DNA from: Actinacidiphila alni
GTDB taxonomy: Bacteria; Actinomycetota; Actinomycetes; Streptomycetales; Streptomycetaceae
Assembly (NCBI RefSeq): GCF_900112845.1
Contig: NZ_FONG01000005.1
Span: 186,001-250,000, forward strand
Length of the DNA stretch: 64,000 bases
Reading direction: 5' to 3'
The notes under the pieces were generated by a model. That model saw only the letters and a list, made by a program, of their open reading frames with translations. It was not told where the DNA came from and did no database searches. Positions 1-11,152 of this stretch are shown piece after piece. A program made the translations under genes and the position numbers. Positions within the stretch are counted from its first letter, which is position 1. Every line of letters begins with the position of its first letter.

Positions 1-720
1 GTCACCCCGGACGACGGTGCCGAGGAGATCGCCTACCCGATCTCCAAGCGCGCCAAGCTGATGGTGGGCGAGGGCGACCACGTCGAGGTCGGCGAGAAGC
101 TGACCTTCGGTGCCACCAACCCGCACGACGTGCTGCGGATCCTCGGCCAGCGCCAGGTGCAGATCCACCTGGTGCAGGAAGTGCAGAAGGTCTACAACTC
201 GCAGGGTGTGTCGATCCACGACAAGCACATCGAGATCATCATCCGGCAGATGCTGCGCCGGGTGACGATCATCGAGTCCGGCGACGCGGAGCTGCTGCCC
301 GGCGAGCTGGTCGAGCGCGGCCGGTTCGAGACCGAGAACCGCCGTGTGGTGTCCGAGGGCGGTCACCCGGCCTCCGGCCGTCCGCAGTTGATGGGTATCA
401 CCAAGGCGTCGCTGGCCACGGAGTCCTGGCTGTCGGCCGCCTCCTTCCAGGAGACGACCCGGGTGCTGACCGACGCGGCGATCCACGCCAAGTCGGACTC
501 GCTGCTGGGCCTGAAGGAGAACGTCATCATCGGCAAGCTGATCCCGGCCGGTACGGGCCTCGCCCGCTACCGCAACATCCGGGTGGAGCCGACCGAGGAG
601 GCCAAGGCCGCGATGTACTCGGCCGTCGGCTACGACGACATCGACTACAGCCCGTTCGGCACCGGCTCCGGCCAGGCCGTCCCGCTGGAGGACTACGACT
701 ACGGCCCGTACAACGGCTAG
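1..720 (+). CDS. rpoC: RNA polymerase beta' subunit, C-terminal part (partial)
   Basis: This is the last 239 codons of the beta' subunit of RNA polymerase; the reading frame is open from base 1, so the gene begins upstream. The hallmark C-terminal segment is present, with [19 protein letters not shown] followed by [20 protein letters not shown] and the [16 protein letters not shown] stretch. The protein ends in an acidic Tyr-rich tail ([10 protein letters not shown]), as in other actinobacteria. A strong hairpin follows the stop codon, so the rpoB-rpoC transcript probably ends there. Identification is certain. Confidence 0.98.
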   Translation, partial: VTPDDGAEEIAYPISKRAKLMVGEGDHVEVGEKLTFGATNPHDVLRILGQRQVQIHLVQEVQKVYNSQGVSIHDKHIEIIIRQMLRRVTIIESGDAELLPGELVERGRFETENRRVVSEGGHPASGRPQLMGITKASLATESWLSAASFQETTRVLTDAAIHAKSDSLLGLKENVIIGKLIPAGTGLARYRNIRVEPTEEAKAAMYSAVGYDDIDYSPFGTGSGQAVPLEDYDYGPYNG

Positions 721-751
721 TCGGCGTCGTCCCGTCGTCGCAGTGCTGTCA

Positions 752-786
752 CAGAGCGGCCGTCCCTCTCGGGGGCGGCCGCTCTG
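752..786 (+). terminator. Hairpin after rpoC
   Basis: An 11-bp perfect stem (752-762 with 776-786) is extended by four inner pairs, one of them G-T, around a five-base loop. It lies 32 bases past the rpoC stop. There is no T-run after it, as is common for GC-rich actinobacterial terminators. Confidence 0.7.
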
Positions 787-801
787 CGGCATTATGGAAG
801 C

Positions 802-1293
802 ATGCTGGCCGGGGATGCGGATCGGGAACGTGCGGTGAACGTACTGAAGGACGCGTTCACCGAGGGCCGTTTGCGGCAGGGGGAGTACGAGGAGCGGATC
901 GGCCGGGCCTACGCGGCGCGTACGTACAGCGAGTTGGACGAGCTGACCGCGGACATCCCGCGGTCCGGGCCGGCGCAGCCGTATCCGGTGCCGGCCACGT
1001 TCAAGCCGCTGCCGCGGCCGATGCCGCCGTATCCGCAGCCGTACCCGTACGGTTATCCGCCGCCGCCGAAGACCAACGGGGCCGCGATCGGCGCGCTGGT
1101 CTGCTCGCTGGTGGGCTCGTTCAGCTTCGGGCTGGGGTCGGCCGGCGCCATCGCGCTCGGGCACGTGGCCAAGAAGCAGATCAAGGAGCGCGGCGACCAG
1201 GGCGACGGGATGGCGACGGCCGGACTGGTGATCGGCTATCTCGGTCTGGCCTTCTGGATCCTGGTCTGGGTGCTGAGCGCCGTCGGCAGCTGA
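802..1293 (+). CDS. DUF1707 / DUF4190 small membrane protein
   Basis: The protein has 163 residues. Residues 1-55 match the DUF1707 pattern (GDADRERAVNVLKDAFTEG, then ERIGRAYAARTYSELDELTADIP). A Pro/Tyr-rich linker spans about 57-92. A DUF4190-type region follows with two hydrophobic segments (about 95-120 and 137-160). The first domain is predicted cytosolic and the second membrane-embedded. No biochemical function is known for either family. A CATTAT hexamer (790-795) ends six bases before the ATG and the only SD-like GGAAG abuts the start, so the mRNA may be leaderless. It stands alone between rpoC and the str operon. Confidence 0.85.
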   Translation: MLAGDADRERAVNVLKDAFTEGRLRQGEYEERIGRAYAARTYSELDELTADIPRSGPAQPYPVPATFKPLPRPMPPYPQPYPYGYPPPPKTNGAAIGALVCSLVGSFSFGLGSAGAIALGHVAKKQIKERGDQGDGMATAGLVIGYLGLAFWILVWVLSAVGS

Positions 1294-1331
1294 CCGGACC
1301 GAAGCGGCTGATCTGCGCGTTTGCATTTGTT

Positions 1332-1360
1332 TTGACCACAGCCGATGCGGTAGGTACGCT
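1332..1360 (+). promoter_or_regulatory. Candidate promoter of the str operon (rpsL)
   Basis: TTGACC at 1332-1337 and TACGCT at 1355-1360 are separated by 17 bases, fitting a housekeeping (HrdB-type) promoter. It would give a leader of about 185 bases before rpsL. The assignment is from the hexamers and spacing alone. Confidence 0.65.
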
Positions 1361-1480
1361 CTGACCTTGTGCCTGGGGTGTGCCCGGGTCCTCGCGCGTG
1401 CCATGCGACCGCGTGAGGCCACCGAGGCCGCGTCACCCGAAATACGCACTTCTCCGTTTGTTCGGATACGTGTGGGGTCC

Positions 1481-1507
1481 GCGACACACCCGACCGCGTG
1501 GGTCGGG
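1481..1507 (+). promoter_or_regulatory. Leader hairpin shared with the rpsJ leader
   Basis: The stem CCCGACC / GGGTCGG encloses the loop GCGTG and is preceded by GCGACACA. It lies 48 bases before the rpsL start. The rpsJ leader carries the same 26-base block (12676-12701) with a single difference, 47 bases before its start codon. The matching sequence and spacing suggest a shared cis-acting RNA signal for ribosomal protein operons; the function is inferred. Confidence 0.55.
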
Positions 1508-1554
1508 CCCCAGGTTAGATGTATCGAGATCGGCACACAGAAACCGGAGAAACG

Positions 1555-1926
1555 GTGCCTACGATCCAGCAGCTGGTCCGAAAGGGCCGGCAGGACAAGG
1601 TCGAGAAGAACAAGACGCCCGCGCTGAAGGGTTCCCCCCAGCGTCGTGGCGTTTGCACGCGTGTGTACACGACCACCCCCAAGAAGCCGAACTCGGCCCT
1701 GCGTAAGGTCGCCCGTGTGCGCCTGACCAGCGGCATCGAGGTCACCGCTTACATCCCGGGTGAGGGCCACAACCTGCAGGAGCACTCGATCGTGCTCGTG
1801 CGCGGTGGTCGTGTGAAGGACCTTCCGGGTGTTCGCTACAAGATCATCCGCGGTTCGCTCGACACGCAGGGCGTCAAGAACCGTAAGCAGGCTCGCAGCC
1901 GCTACGGCGCCAAGAAGGAGAAGTAA
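1555..1926 (+). CDS. rpsL: 30S ribosomal protein S12
   Basis: S12 (123 residues) sits in the decoding centre of the small subunit and influences translational fidelity. The GTG start with GGAGA just upstream gives the family-standard N-terminus [12 protein letters not shown]. The [17 protein letters not shown] segment and [10 protein letters not shown] are present. Lys43 and Lys88, the usual sites of streptomycin resistance or dependence mutations, are both wild-type, so no resistance change is seen. It is the first gene of rpsL-rpsG-fusA-tuf and lies 2 bases before rpsG. Confidence 0.98.
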   Translation: MPTIQQLVRKGRQDKVEKNKTPALKGSPQRRGVCTRVYTTTPKKPNSALRKVARVRLTSGIEVTAYIPGEGHNLQEHSIVLVRGGRVKDLPGVRYKIIRGSLDTQGVKNRKQARSRYGAKKEK

Positions 1927-1928
1927 GA

Positions 1929-2399
1929 ATGCCTCGTAAGGGCCCCGCCCCGAAGCGCCCGGTCATCATCGACCCGGTTTACGGCTCCCCGCTGGTGACG
2001 TCCCTCGTCAACAAGATCCTCCTGCACGGCAAGCGCTCCACCGCCGAGCGCATCGTGTACGGCGCCCTCGAGGGCCTGCGTGAGAAGTCGGGCAACGACC
2101 CGGTCATCACGCTCAAGCGCGCGCTGGAGAACATCAAGCCCACCCTGGAGGTCAAGTCCCGCCGCGTCGGCGGTGCGACCTACCAGGTCCCGGTCGAGGT
2201 CCGCCCCGGCCGTCAGAACACGCTGGCGCTGCGCTGGCTGGTCGGCTACTCCCGCGCCCGGCGCGAGAAGACCATGACCGAGCGCCTGATGAACGAGATC
2301 CTCGACGCCAGCAATGGCCTGGGTGCTTCCGTGAAGCGCCGCGAGGACACGCACAAGATGGCCGAGTCCAACAAGGCCTTCGCGCACTACCGCTGGTAG
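1929..2399 (+). CDS. rpsG: 30S ribosomal protein S7
   Basis: S7 (156 residues) nucleates assembly of the 16S 3' major domain (the 30S head) and contacts the E-site tRNA. It starts [11 protein letters not shown] and shows the conserved [19 protein letters not shown] and [13 protein letters not shown] segments, ending in HYRW. Length is normal for the family. It starts two bases after the rpsL stop, so translation is likely coupled. In other bacteria S7 represses its own operon; no dedicated S7 site is recognisable here. Confidence 0.98.
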   Translation: MPRKGPAPKRPVIIDPVYGSPLVTSLVNKILLHGKRSTAERIVYGALEGLREKSGNDPVITLKRALENIKPTLEVKSRRVGGATYQVPVEVRPGRQNTLALRWLVGYSRARREKTMTERLMNEILDASNGLGASVKRREDTHKMAESNKAFAHYRW

Positions 2400-2438
2400 T
2401 CACCACCCCCATCGAGAACCGAGAGAAGACTGAGCCAC

Positions 2439-4568
<2,130 letters not shown>

Positions 4569-4649
4569 GTCGCTCTAGGCTTGCATCCAGCAAAGATCAC
4601 CTGGCGCCGATGAAGCAAGGCGTACAGATCCACTCCCAGGAGGACCCCA

Positions 4650-5843
<1,194 letters not shown>

Positions 5844-5867
5844 CCGCCTGCGGCTCGCAGAGCCTCA

Positions 5868-5909
5868 AAAGGGTGCCCCGTAACGCTTCGGCGTTACGGG
5901 GCACCCTTT
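5868..5909. terminator. Terminator of the str operon
   Basis: A perfect 19-bp stem (5868-5886 with 5891-5909) is closed by a TTCG tetraloop. It starts with AAA and ends with TTT followed by GCTTT, so it can work on both strands. It lies between tuf and the convergent PIG-L gene. Confidence 0.88.
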
Positions 5910-5939
5910 GCTTTGCGCTGCGGGCGAGTGGGGGCTTGT

Positions 5940-5960
5940 CGCGCAGTTCCCCGCGCCCCT
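5940..5960. repeat. Solo end of the dispersed palindromic element
   Basis: This 21-base sequence (core GCAGTTCCCCGCGCCCCT) is identical to the right terminal inverted repeat of the ~130-bp elements at 7815, 52732, 58675 and 63005. It directly abuts the stop codon of the PIG-L gene. The rest of the element is missing here. Confidence 0.85.
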
Positions 5961-7733
5961 TTAAAAACGGGCGCTGTACTCCGTCGAACTTGCGGGGAGG
6001 GGATACGTCAGCGTGATCGTGCCCGTTGGGGATCCGGCCGCGGTCGGGATGTCGCCCGGGGTGGGGAGGTGCTTCAGCGGGGCGTACGCGACGGGGGCGG
6101 CGGGGGAGGGCTGGGTCCAGTGGTGGACGGTGGTGTGGCCCGAGCCGAAGACGTGGATACGGCCGCGCCCGTCGGTGACGACGGCGAGCCCGTCCTGGAC
6201 CTCGCCGCCGCCGAGATCGCGCCACGGGCTCCACACCCCGGCGGTCAGCACCCGGGTGCTGACACCCTTGGCGGCGTTGCGGGCGAACAGGTGCACACTG
6301 CCGTCCGGCGCGGTGACCGCGACCGGCACACCCGTCCGCCGCGTACGGTCCTGGTCGGTCTCCGGGCTGCCGAGCGAGGACCAGCCGCCGCCGCGCCACA
6401 TGACGATGTCCCGGGTGTTCGGGCCGCCGTGCCCCTCCAGGACCGCGAAGCGCAGCGCGAACAGCAGGGTCTCGCCGTCGCGGGTGCGCACGCACGACAG
6501 GGCCGGCGCGAGCGTCCCGCCGCCCAAGTCCTGCGGTTCGCCCCACACCCCGCTGCCCGGCCGGGTCTCCGCCCGCCGCACCGCCCGGTTGCCGAGCACC
6601 TCGTACGCGTACGGCCCCGCCACGATCCGGTGCGCGCCCGAATAGCGGCGGTGGGTGGAGCGGATCCAGCCCTTGCGGTTGGCCAGCGGCTCGTTCTCGC
6701 CCTGGCCGTAGTCGCCGCAGCCCGCCTTGTTGCCGCACTGCCAGGCCGCGTTGCCGCCGTACTGGAACAGGAAGCGGGCCTTCAGCGCGACCGTGGCGGG
6801 CGGCAGGTTGTACGGCCAGTGGTGGGCGTAGTAGCCGCGGTAGGCAGTGGTGGTGAAGGCGGGCACCACGCCGGCGGCGCCCGCCGCCGACCGTGACACC
6901 CACTGCGCCATCGCCTTCCAGGTGAACAGCGCCGCCGCCGTGTGGTCGCGGTGGTCGGAGAAGCCGGGCTGCTCGGCGCCGACGGTGTGCGCCTGGATGT
7001 CCGGGTCCGGGTCGAGGGTCCTGATCTCCGTCGGCCGGAAGCGTTCCATCAGGCCCGCGAGGACGTCCAGCAGCCGCTGGTGGGTGTAGACGCTGTGCCG
7101 GTCGTCGGCGGCGGGCGCGTCCCGCGCGTCGACGTACGGCAGCGCGATGCCCGGTCGCGACCACATCAGCGGCAGGCTCGCGCCCGGCGCGGGCTCGTGC
7201 ATCGACACCTGGAGGAACACCAGGCGGGCGTGGCGGTCGCCGTGCCGCAGCGCGTCCATCTCCGCGCGCAGCCCGCCGCCGAGGTCGAGCACCTCGGTCG
7301 TCCACGGCGTGAAGTGCGGCAGGCCGAGCATCGTCGCGTACGCCTGCCGCAGGCCCTGGTGCCGCGCCGAGGAGTACGCGGCGCGGTCGTGCCGGTGGTG
7401 GTGGCGCGGGCCGAACGGTTCGTGGTTCACACCGGTCGACTCGCCGGCCGTCACGTACACCGAGACCACGGGGGTGCCGGCCTGGAGCGAGTGGACGGTG
7501 TCCGGGTTCATGAAGAACAGGTCGTCGTCCGGGTGCGCCAGCACCTGCATCACCAAAGGGGTGCCCATTTCGCCGTACGGCTGCGTCGCCAGTGGGTCGG
7601 GCGGCGCCGCCATCCTCTCGGGCGCCGCCGTCCGCACCGTCGTCGTGCACCCGCTCAGTGTCGCGGCGGCGGCCCCGAGGGTTGCCAGGAGCGCGCGGCG
7701 CGACGGGGGTTGTGGGGTGTGATCGTCCTTCAC
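5961..7733 (-). CDS. PIG-L family deacetylase lipoprotein with propeller-like C-terminus
   Basis: The protein has 590 residues. The N-terminus has twin Arg at 12-13, a hydrophobic stretch and a lipobox LSGC ending at Cys29, so a Tat-type lipoprotein signal is likely. Residues 60-330 match the PIG-L/LmbE fold: AHPDDD at 66-71 gives the first metal ligands and SDHRDHTAA supplies the later His. This family removes N-acetyl or N-acyl groups from amino sugars using Zn2+. The C-terminal 200 residues hold W-rich repeats (GVWSPWRDLGGG) like sialidase or PLL-type propellers, probably for ligand binding. The substrate is unknown; an extracellular glycan is plausible. An element end and a full element copy flank it. 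Confidence 0.85.
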   Translation of the reverse strand: MKDDHTPQPPSRRALLATLGAAAATLSGCTTTVRTAAPERMAAPPDPLATQPYGEMGTPLVMQVLAHPDDDLFFMNPDTVHSLQAGTPVVSVYVTAGESTGVNHEPFGPRHHHRHDRAAYSSARHQGLRQAYATMLGLPHFTPWTTEVLDLGGGLRAEMDALRHGDRHARLVFLQVSMHEPAPGASLPLMWSRPGIALPYVDARDAPAADDRHSVYTHQRLLDVLAGLMERFRPTEIRTLDPDPDIQAHTVGAEQPGFSDHRDHTAAALFTWKAMAQWVSRSAAGAAGVVPAFTTTAYRGYYAHHWPYNLPPATVALKARFLFQYGGNAAWQCGNKAGCGDYGQGENEPLANRKGWIRSTHRRYSGAHRIVAGPYAYEVLGNRAVRRAETRPGSGVWGEPQDLGGGTLAPALSCVRTRDGETLLFALRFAVLEGHGGPNTRDIVMWRGGGWSSLGSPETDQDRTRRTGVPVAVTAPDGSVHLFARNAAKGVSTRVLTAGVWSPWRDLGGGEVQDGLAVVTDGRGRIHVFGSGHTTVHHWTQPSPAAPVAYAPLKHLPTPGDIPTAAGSPTGTITLTYPLPASSTEYSARF

Positions 7734-7814
7734 GCCCGGTAAGAGCCGACGCGTGGCGATCAGGTTGCCTCGCCACCGCGGAGGACGGTCCCCTCCTGCG
7801 GAGTGCGTTCAGTT

Positions 7815-7944
7815 AGGGGCGCGGGGAACTGCGCGCTCAGCCCCCACCGGCCCGGTGGTCGCAAAAACAACAGCGTCTGCCCCACTGGGGGCGGTTTTTG
7901 TCTGTAGGCGCGCGCGGGCTGGGCGCGCAGTTCCCCGCGCCCCT
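7815..7944. repeat. Dispersed ~130-bp palindromic element, copy A
   Basis: 21-bp terminal inverted repeats (AGGGGCGCGGGGAACTGC... and its complement) bound a conserved core. The core has a hairpin GCCCC-ACTG-GGGGC (7879-7892) followed by GG and five T; on the other strand a T-rich tract GTTGTTTTTG follows. It lies downstream of the minus-strand ABC permease and could terminate it. The inner right part is of the GTCTGTAGG type, like copy B. There is no target-site duplication and no coding capacity. Confidence 0.85.
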
Positions 7945-8020
7945 GAGGGTGAACGTCTTCCGCACGCGCGGGTACAGGGGCCGCGCCCCTGACGGGGCGC
8001 CCTACTCCGCTGGCGCGGGC

Positions 8021-9886
8021 TTATGGGCGGATGAGGCGGTCGGCGGCGCGGGTGGTGAGGAGGAGAAGGAAGGCGGTGAGGAGGGTGGCGAGGAGGAGGA
8101 GTTGGGCCGCGGCGGAGCCGGAGAAGGTGTGGTGGAGGGGCCCGTTGAGGGCGAGAGCGAGGGCCGTGACGGAGATGAGGGGCCCGGCCGCGTACCAGGC
8201 GACGAACAGAAGCGGGCCCGGCCCGCCCGCCGGGGTGTTGCCGCCGAGGAAGAGCAGATGGGTGCGGGCCGGCCCGCGGCAGGCGGAGAAGAGCGAGGCC
8301 GCGGTGAAGGGCGGCGCGCACAGCGGCACGAGAAGAAGGGCGGCCGGCGTACCCGCGACGGCGAGCGGCACCGCGGCCAGCAGGCCGAGGAGGACGCCGA
8401 GCACAGCGGGCACGACGGCGTGCCGCAGCATCAGCGTGCGGAAGCGGAAGGGCGCCCAGGCGCCCCTGCGCACGTCGTCGGTCTCCAGCCGCGCCGTCTC
8501 GGCGAGCGCGCCGACCGCCGCGTAACCGAAGAGCAGGCCGACGACGAGCCCGACCACCCGCCGCTCACCGCCGAGGTCCACGCCGAGCGCGGCGGTCGCG
8601 GTGCCGCACGCCGTCCACACGGCGGCCCGGCCGAGCCGGCCGGGCGCCCGCAGCAGGGCCAGCAGGTCGCGCCACTCGACCACGAGGTGCCGGCCGAGCC
8701 GGCCGCGCGGCGGCGGCAGCCGCAGCCCGCGGGCGGTGCTGCCACCGCCCGCCTCCATGATCGCGAGCTTGGCGGCGCGCAGTTCCATGGACCACATCAC
8801 CGAGGAGACGGTGGTCGCGGTGGCGGCCCGCTCCCTGAGCCGGCCCGTCGGCACCAGGGCGGCGTCGCCGTACGCGCGGTACACGGCCGCCGCGGTGGCC
8901 GCGGCGAGCAGTACGACCGCGGCCGGCCAGCCGGGCACCGAGCCGCCGGTCGCGCGGATCACCGGCTGCGCGGCCCAGCCCCACGGCCCCGACCACAGCT
9001 CGGCCCACTCCAGGACGCGCGCCCGGTGGCCGGCCGCCGCCAGCGCGCTCTGGGCGACCAGGGCGCCCAGCAGCAGGACGGCGGGCGCGGTCCACCGCCG
9101 GACGGCGCGGGTCAGCCGGGGCCGCCGTTCGACGGCCATGCCGAGCGCGACGGCGAGCAGCGGCAGGCACAGCGCGGCCGGGAGCATGCCGAGCAGGGCG
9201 GGCCCGATGGCGGCGCGGCCGGTGACCCGCAGGACGACGCCGGCCGCGACTCCGGCCAGCAGGCCGGGCAGCAGCGCGAGGCCGGCCGACAGCCGGAACC
9301 ACGGGCGCAGCACCGCGGCCCGCCGTACCGGCTGGGTCAGCAGCCAGCCGACGGTCGGCCCCGGTACGACGACCGGACCGCGCCACAGGGCGTCGCGCGC
9401 GGCGAGCAGCGCGAGCGCGACGGTGACGGTGGTGAACAGCGCGGGCAGCCCGCGTTGCAGATCGCGGCCGACCCCGGCGTAGTCGGCGCCGTGCTCCAGC
9501 TCGCGCAGGAAGTGCACCGCCAGGCCGCTGCCGTAGCCGATGACGCCGAGCAGCACGCAGTAGAGCAGGACCGCCAGGTCCTTCCCCTGCTCCCTGCGGT
9601 GCGCCCGCCTCTTCCGCCTCAGCCACGCCAGCGTCTCGGCGGTCCTGTCGTCCTCCGCCTCACTCCAGACCTCGTCGTCCGCGTCCTCGACGGAATCCGC
9701 CTCCGCGACGTCATCGCGATCCGCGCCCGGGTCCGTGTCCAGGCCCGCAGCCGCGTCCGCGTCCGGGCCGGTGTCCGCGACGGCACGCGCGTCCGTGTCC
9801 AGGCCCGCGACAGCGTCCGCCTCCGCGTCGGCATCGCGGTCCGGGTCGGCGCCGCGGCCGGCCGCCGCCGTCGTTTCCCGCGTCAC
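8021..9886 (-). CDS. ABC transporter integral membrane subunit
   Basis: The protein has 621 residues; its GTG start overlaps the TGA of the ATPase gene (GTGA), so the two are coupled. Residues 8-75 are very Asp/Ala-rich and repetitive (AGLDTD occurs twice, from a 60-base DNA repeat) and should be cytosolic and disordered. About twelve hydrophobic segments follow from residue 95. It resembles the large uncharacterised ABC-permease-like proteins of streptomycetes (possibly DUF6297), but I cannot name a substrate. With one ATPase and no binding protein, export is more likely than import. Confidence 0.75.
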   Translation of the reverse strand: MTRETTAAAGRGADPDRDADAEADAVAGLDTDARAVADTGPDADAAAGLDTDPGADRDDVAEADSVEDADDEVWSEAEDDRTAETLAWLRRKRRAHRREQGKDLAVLLYCVLLGVIGYGSGLAVHFLRELEHGADYAGVGRDLQRGLPALFTTVTVALALLAARDALWRGPVVVPGPTVGWLLTQPVRRAAVLRPWFRLSAGLALLPGLLAGVAAGVVLRVTGRAAIGPALLGMLPAALCLPLLAVALGMAVERRPRLTRAVRRWTAPAVLLLGALVAQSALAAAGHRARVLEWAELWSGPWGWAAQPVIRATGGSVPGWPAAVVLLAAATAAAVYRAYGDAALVPTGRLRERAATATTVSSVMWSMELRAAKLAIMEAGGGSTARGLRLPPPRGRLGRHLVVEWRDLLALLRAPGRLGRAAVWTACGTATAALGVDLGGERRVVGLVVGLLFGYAAVGALAETARLETDDVRRGAWAPFRFRTLMLRHAVVPAVLGVLLGLLAAVPLAVAGTPAALLLVPLCAPPFTAASLFSACRGPARTHLLFLGGNTPAGGPGPLLFVAWYAAGPLISVTALALALNGPLHHTFSGSAAAQLLLLATLLTAFLLLLTTRAADRLIRP

Positions 9887-10587
9887 GGCCGCAGGCCCAG
9901 CTCGCGCAGGACCGCGGCGGGCGCGCCGGAGGCGATGACGCGGCCGTCCTCCAGGGCGATCATGCGGTCGGCGACGGCCTCGGCGAGGTCGGTCTGGTGG
10001 GTGGCGAGCAGGACGGCGACGCCGTCGGCCTTCTCGGCGGCGAGGAGTTCGGCCAGGCGCTGCCGGGCGTCGGGGTCGAGCCGCTGTTCCGGCTCGTCCA
10101 GGATCAGCAGGTCGCGCGGCCGGACGAGGGCGGCGGCGAGCAGCAGCGACTGCATCTGGCCCGAGGACAGCGAGCCGGGCAACGCGTCGGCGTGGTCGGA
10201 CAGCCGCCGGTCGGCCAGCACCTGGTCGATCCAGGCGTCGGCGTCGTCCACCGCGTGCGCGACGGTGACCAGTTCCAGGTGCTCGCGGACGGTGAGGTCC
10301 GGGTAGCAGGCGACGGCGTCGCCGACGACCGCGACCCGGGCGCGTACCTGCGGGTCGTCCTCGCTGACCGCGCGGCCCGCGAACAGCGCCTCGCCGGACG
10401 TCGGGGCGTCCCGGCCCGCAGCGATCCGCAGCAGCGTCGACTTGCCGGATCCGTTGTGCCCGAACAGGGCGGTGCACCCGCCCGGCACCAGGTCCAGGTC
10501 CAGCGGCAGCAGCGCCTTGCGCTCGCCGTAGCTGCGGCTCACCTTGCGCAGCCGCAGCAGCGCGCCCGCACCCTTGGTCGCCTTCAT
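9883..10587 (-). CDS. ABC transporter ATP-binding protein
   Basis: The protein has 234 residues. Walker A is GHNGSGKST, the signature region is LPGSLSSGQMQ (a variant of LSGGQ), Walker B is LLILDEPEQRLD, and the switch His is in LLATHQTD. The start was set at the ATG with GGAGGG seven bases upstream; an upstream ATG at 10656 has no ribosome site. It forms an operon with the downstream permease through a GTGA overlap. The SSGQ signature is unusual but within the range for active exporters. Confidence 0.88.
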   Translation of the reverse strand: MKATKGAGALLRLRKVSRSYGERKALLPLDLDLVPGGCTALFGHNGSGKSTLLRIAAGRDAPTSGEALFAGRAVSEDDPQVRARVAVVGDAVACYPDLTVREHLELVTVAHAVDDADAWIDQVLADRRLSDHADALPGSLSSGQMQSLLLAAALVRPRDLLILDEPEQRLDPDARQRLAELLAAEKADGVAVLLATHQTDLAEAVADRMIALEDGRVIASGAPAAVLRELGLRP

Positions 10588-10674
10588 GCGGGCCCTCCGT
10601 GCCGTGGGTGGATATGCCGAGACCCTAATACGCCGCGCTGTGCCGTCCGCCGCCACATCAGCGCCACATCACTG

Positions 10675-10698
10675 CCCTATTGGTATAGACCTATAGGG
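10675..10698. promoter_or_regulatory. Short inverted repeat between ABC operon and small secreted gene
   Basis: CCCTAT at 10675-10680 and ATAGGG at 10693-10698 form a 24-base dyad with a smaller inner GGT/ACC dyad. It lies in an AT-richer patch between divergent genes. It could be a repressor operator; no protein family can be assigned. Confidence 0.3.
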
Positions 10699-10789
10699 CG
10701 TCATCCCGATAGCATGCGAGCGCAATCGCACCACTCCGCACGGTCCCTGACTGTCTGTCAGGAAATCTGTCACTTTGAGGAGTCGGAAC

Positions 10790-11011
10790 GTGAGACAACG
10801 CATCGGACTGTTCGCCGCCGCCGCGGTCGCCGCCCTGATCCCGCTCGGCGCCGCGACCTCCGCGCACGCGTCGCAGGAATTCCCGCACCTGGCGGGCATC
10901 TACACCACGCAGGAGCAGTGCCAGGCGGCCGGCGTCGCGGGCCACGACCTGTGGGGTCCGGTCTTCCTCTGCCAGGGCGTCGGCCAGTACTTCTACCTCT
11001 ACACCCACTGA
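10790..11011 (+). CDS. Small secreted protein, two cysteines
   Basis: The protein has 73 residues. The GTG start is chosen because GAGGAG lies seven bases upstream. It has a signal peptide: RQR, a hydrophobic Ala-rich core, then a probable cut after SAHA (about residue 27). The mature part of about 46 residues holds exactly two Cys (in EQCQAAG and FLCQGVG), which can form one disulfide, and ends FYLYTH. It resembles other tiny exported streptomycete proteins of unknown role. No toxin, bacteriocin or chaplin motif is present. It is monocistronic. Confidence 0.72.
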   Translation: MRQRIGLFAAAAVAALIPLGAATSAHASQEFPHLAGIYTTQEQCQAAGVAGHDLWGPVFLCQGVGQYFYLYTH

Positions 11012-11152
11012 CCCCACCGGCACCGTGCGCCACCGGGGGCGGCAGGCCCGCCCCCGGCCCGGCGACCGCCGTGACGGCCTTGTGACACCCGATCACCCGC
11101 AGGACGCCCGGCCGCCTTCCGCCGGTGCCCCGGCCGGGCCACAATTCCCGGT

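Noticed and set aside
8021-10477. An 818-codon reading of the permease starting inside the ATPase gene
   Set aside because: Its first 197 codons are the ATPase in the wrong frame; the GTG at 9886 overlapping the ATPase stop is the sensible start.
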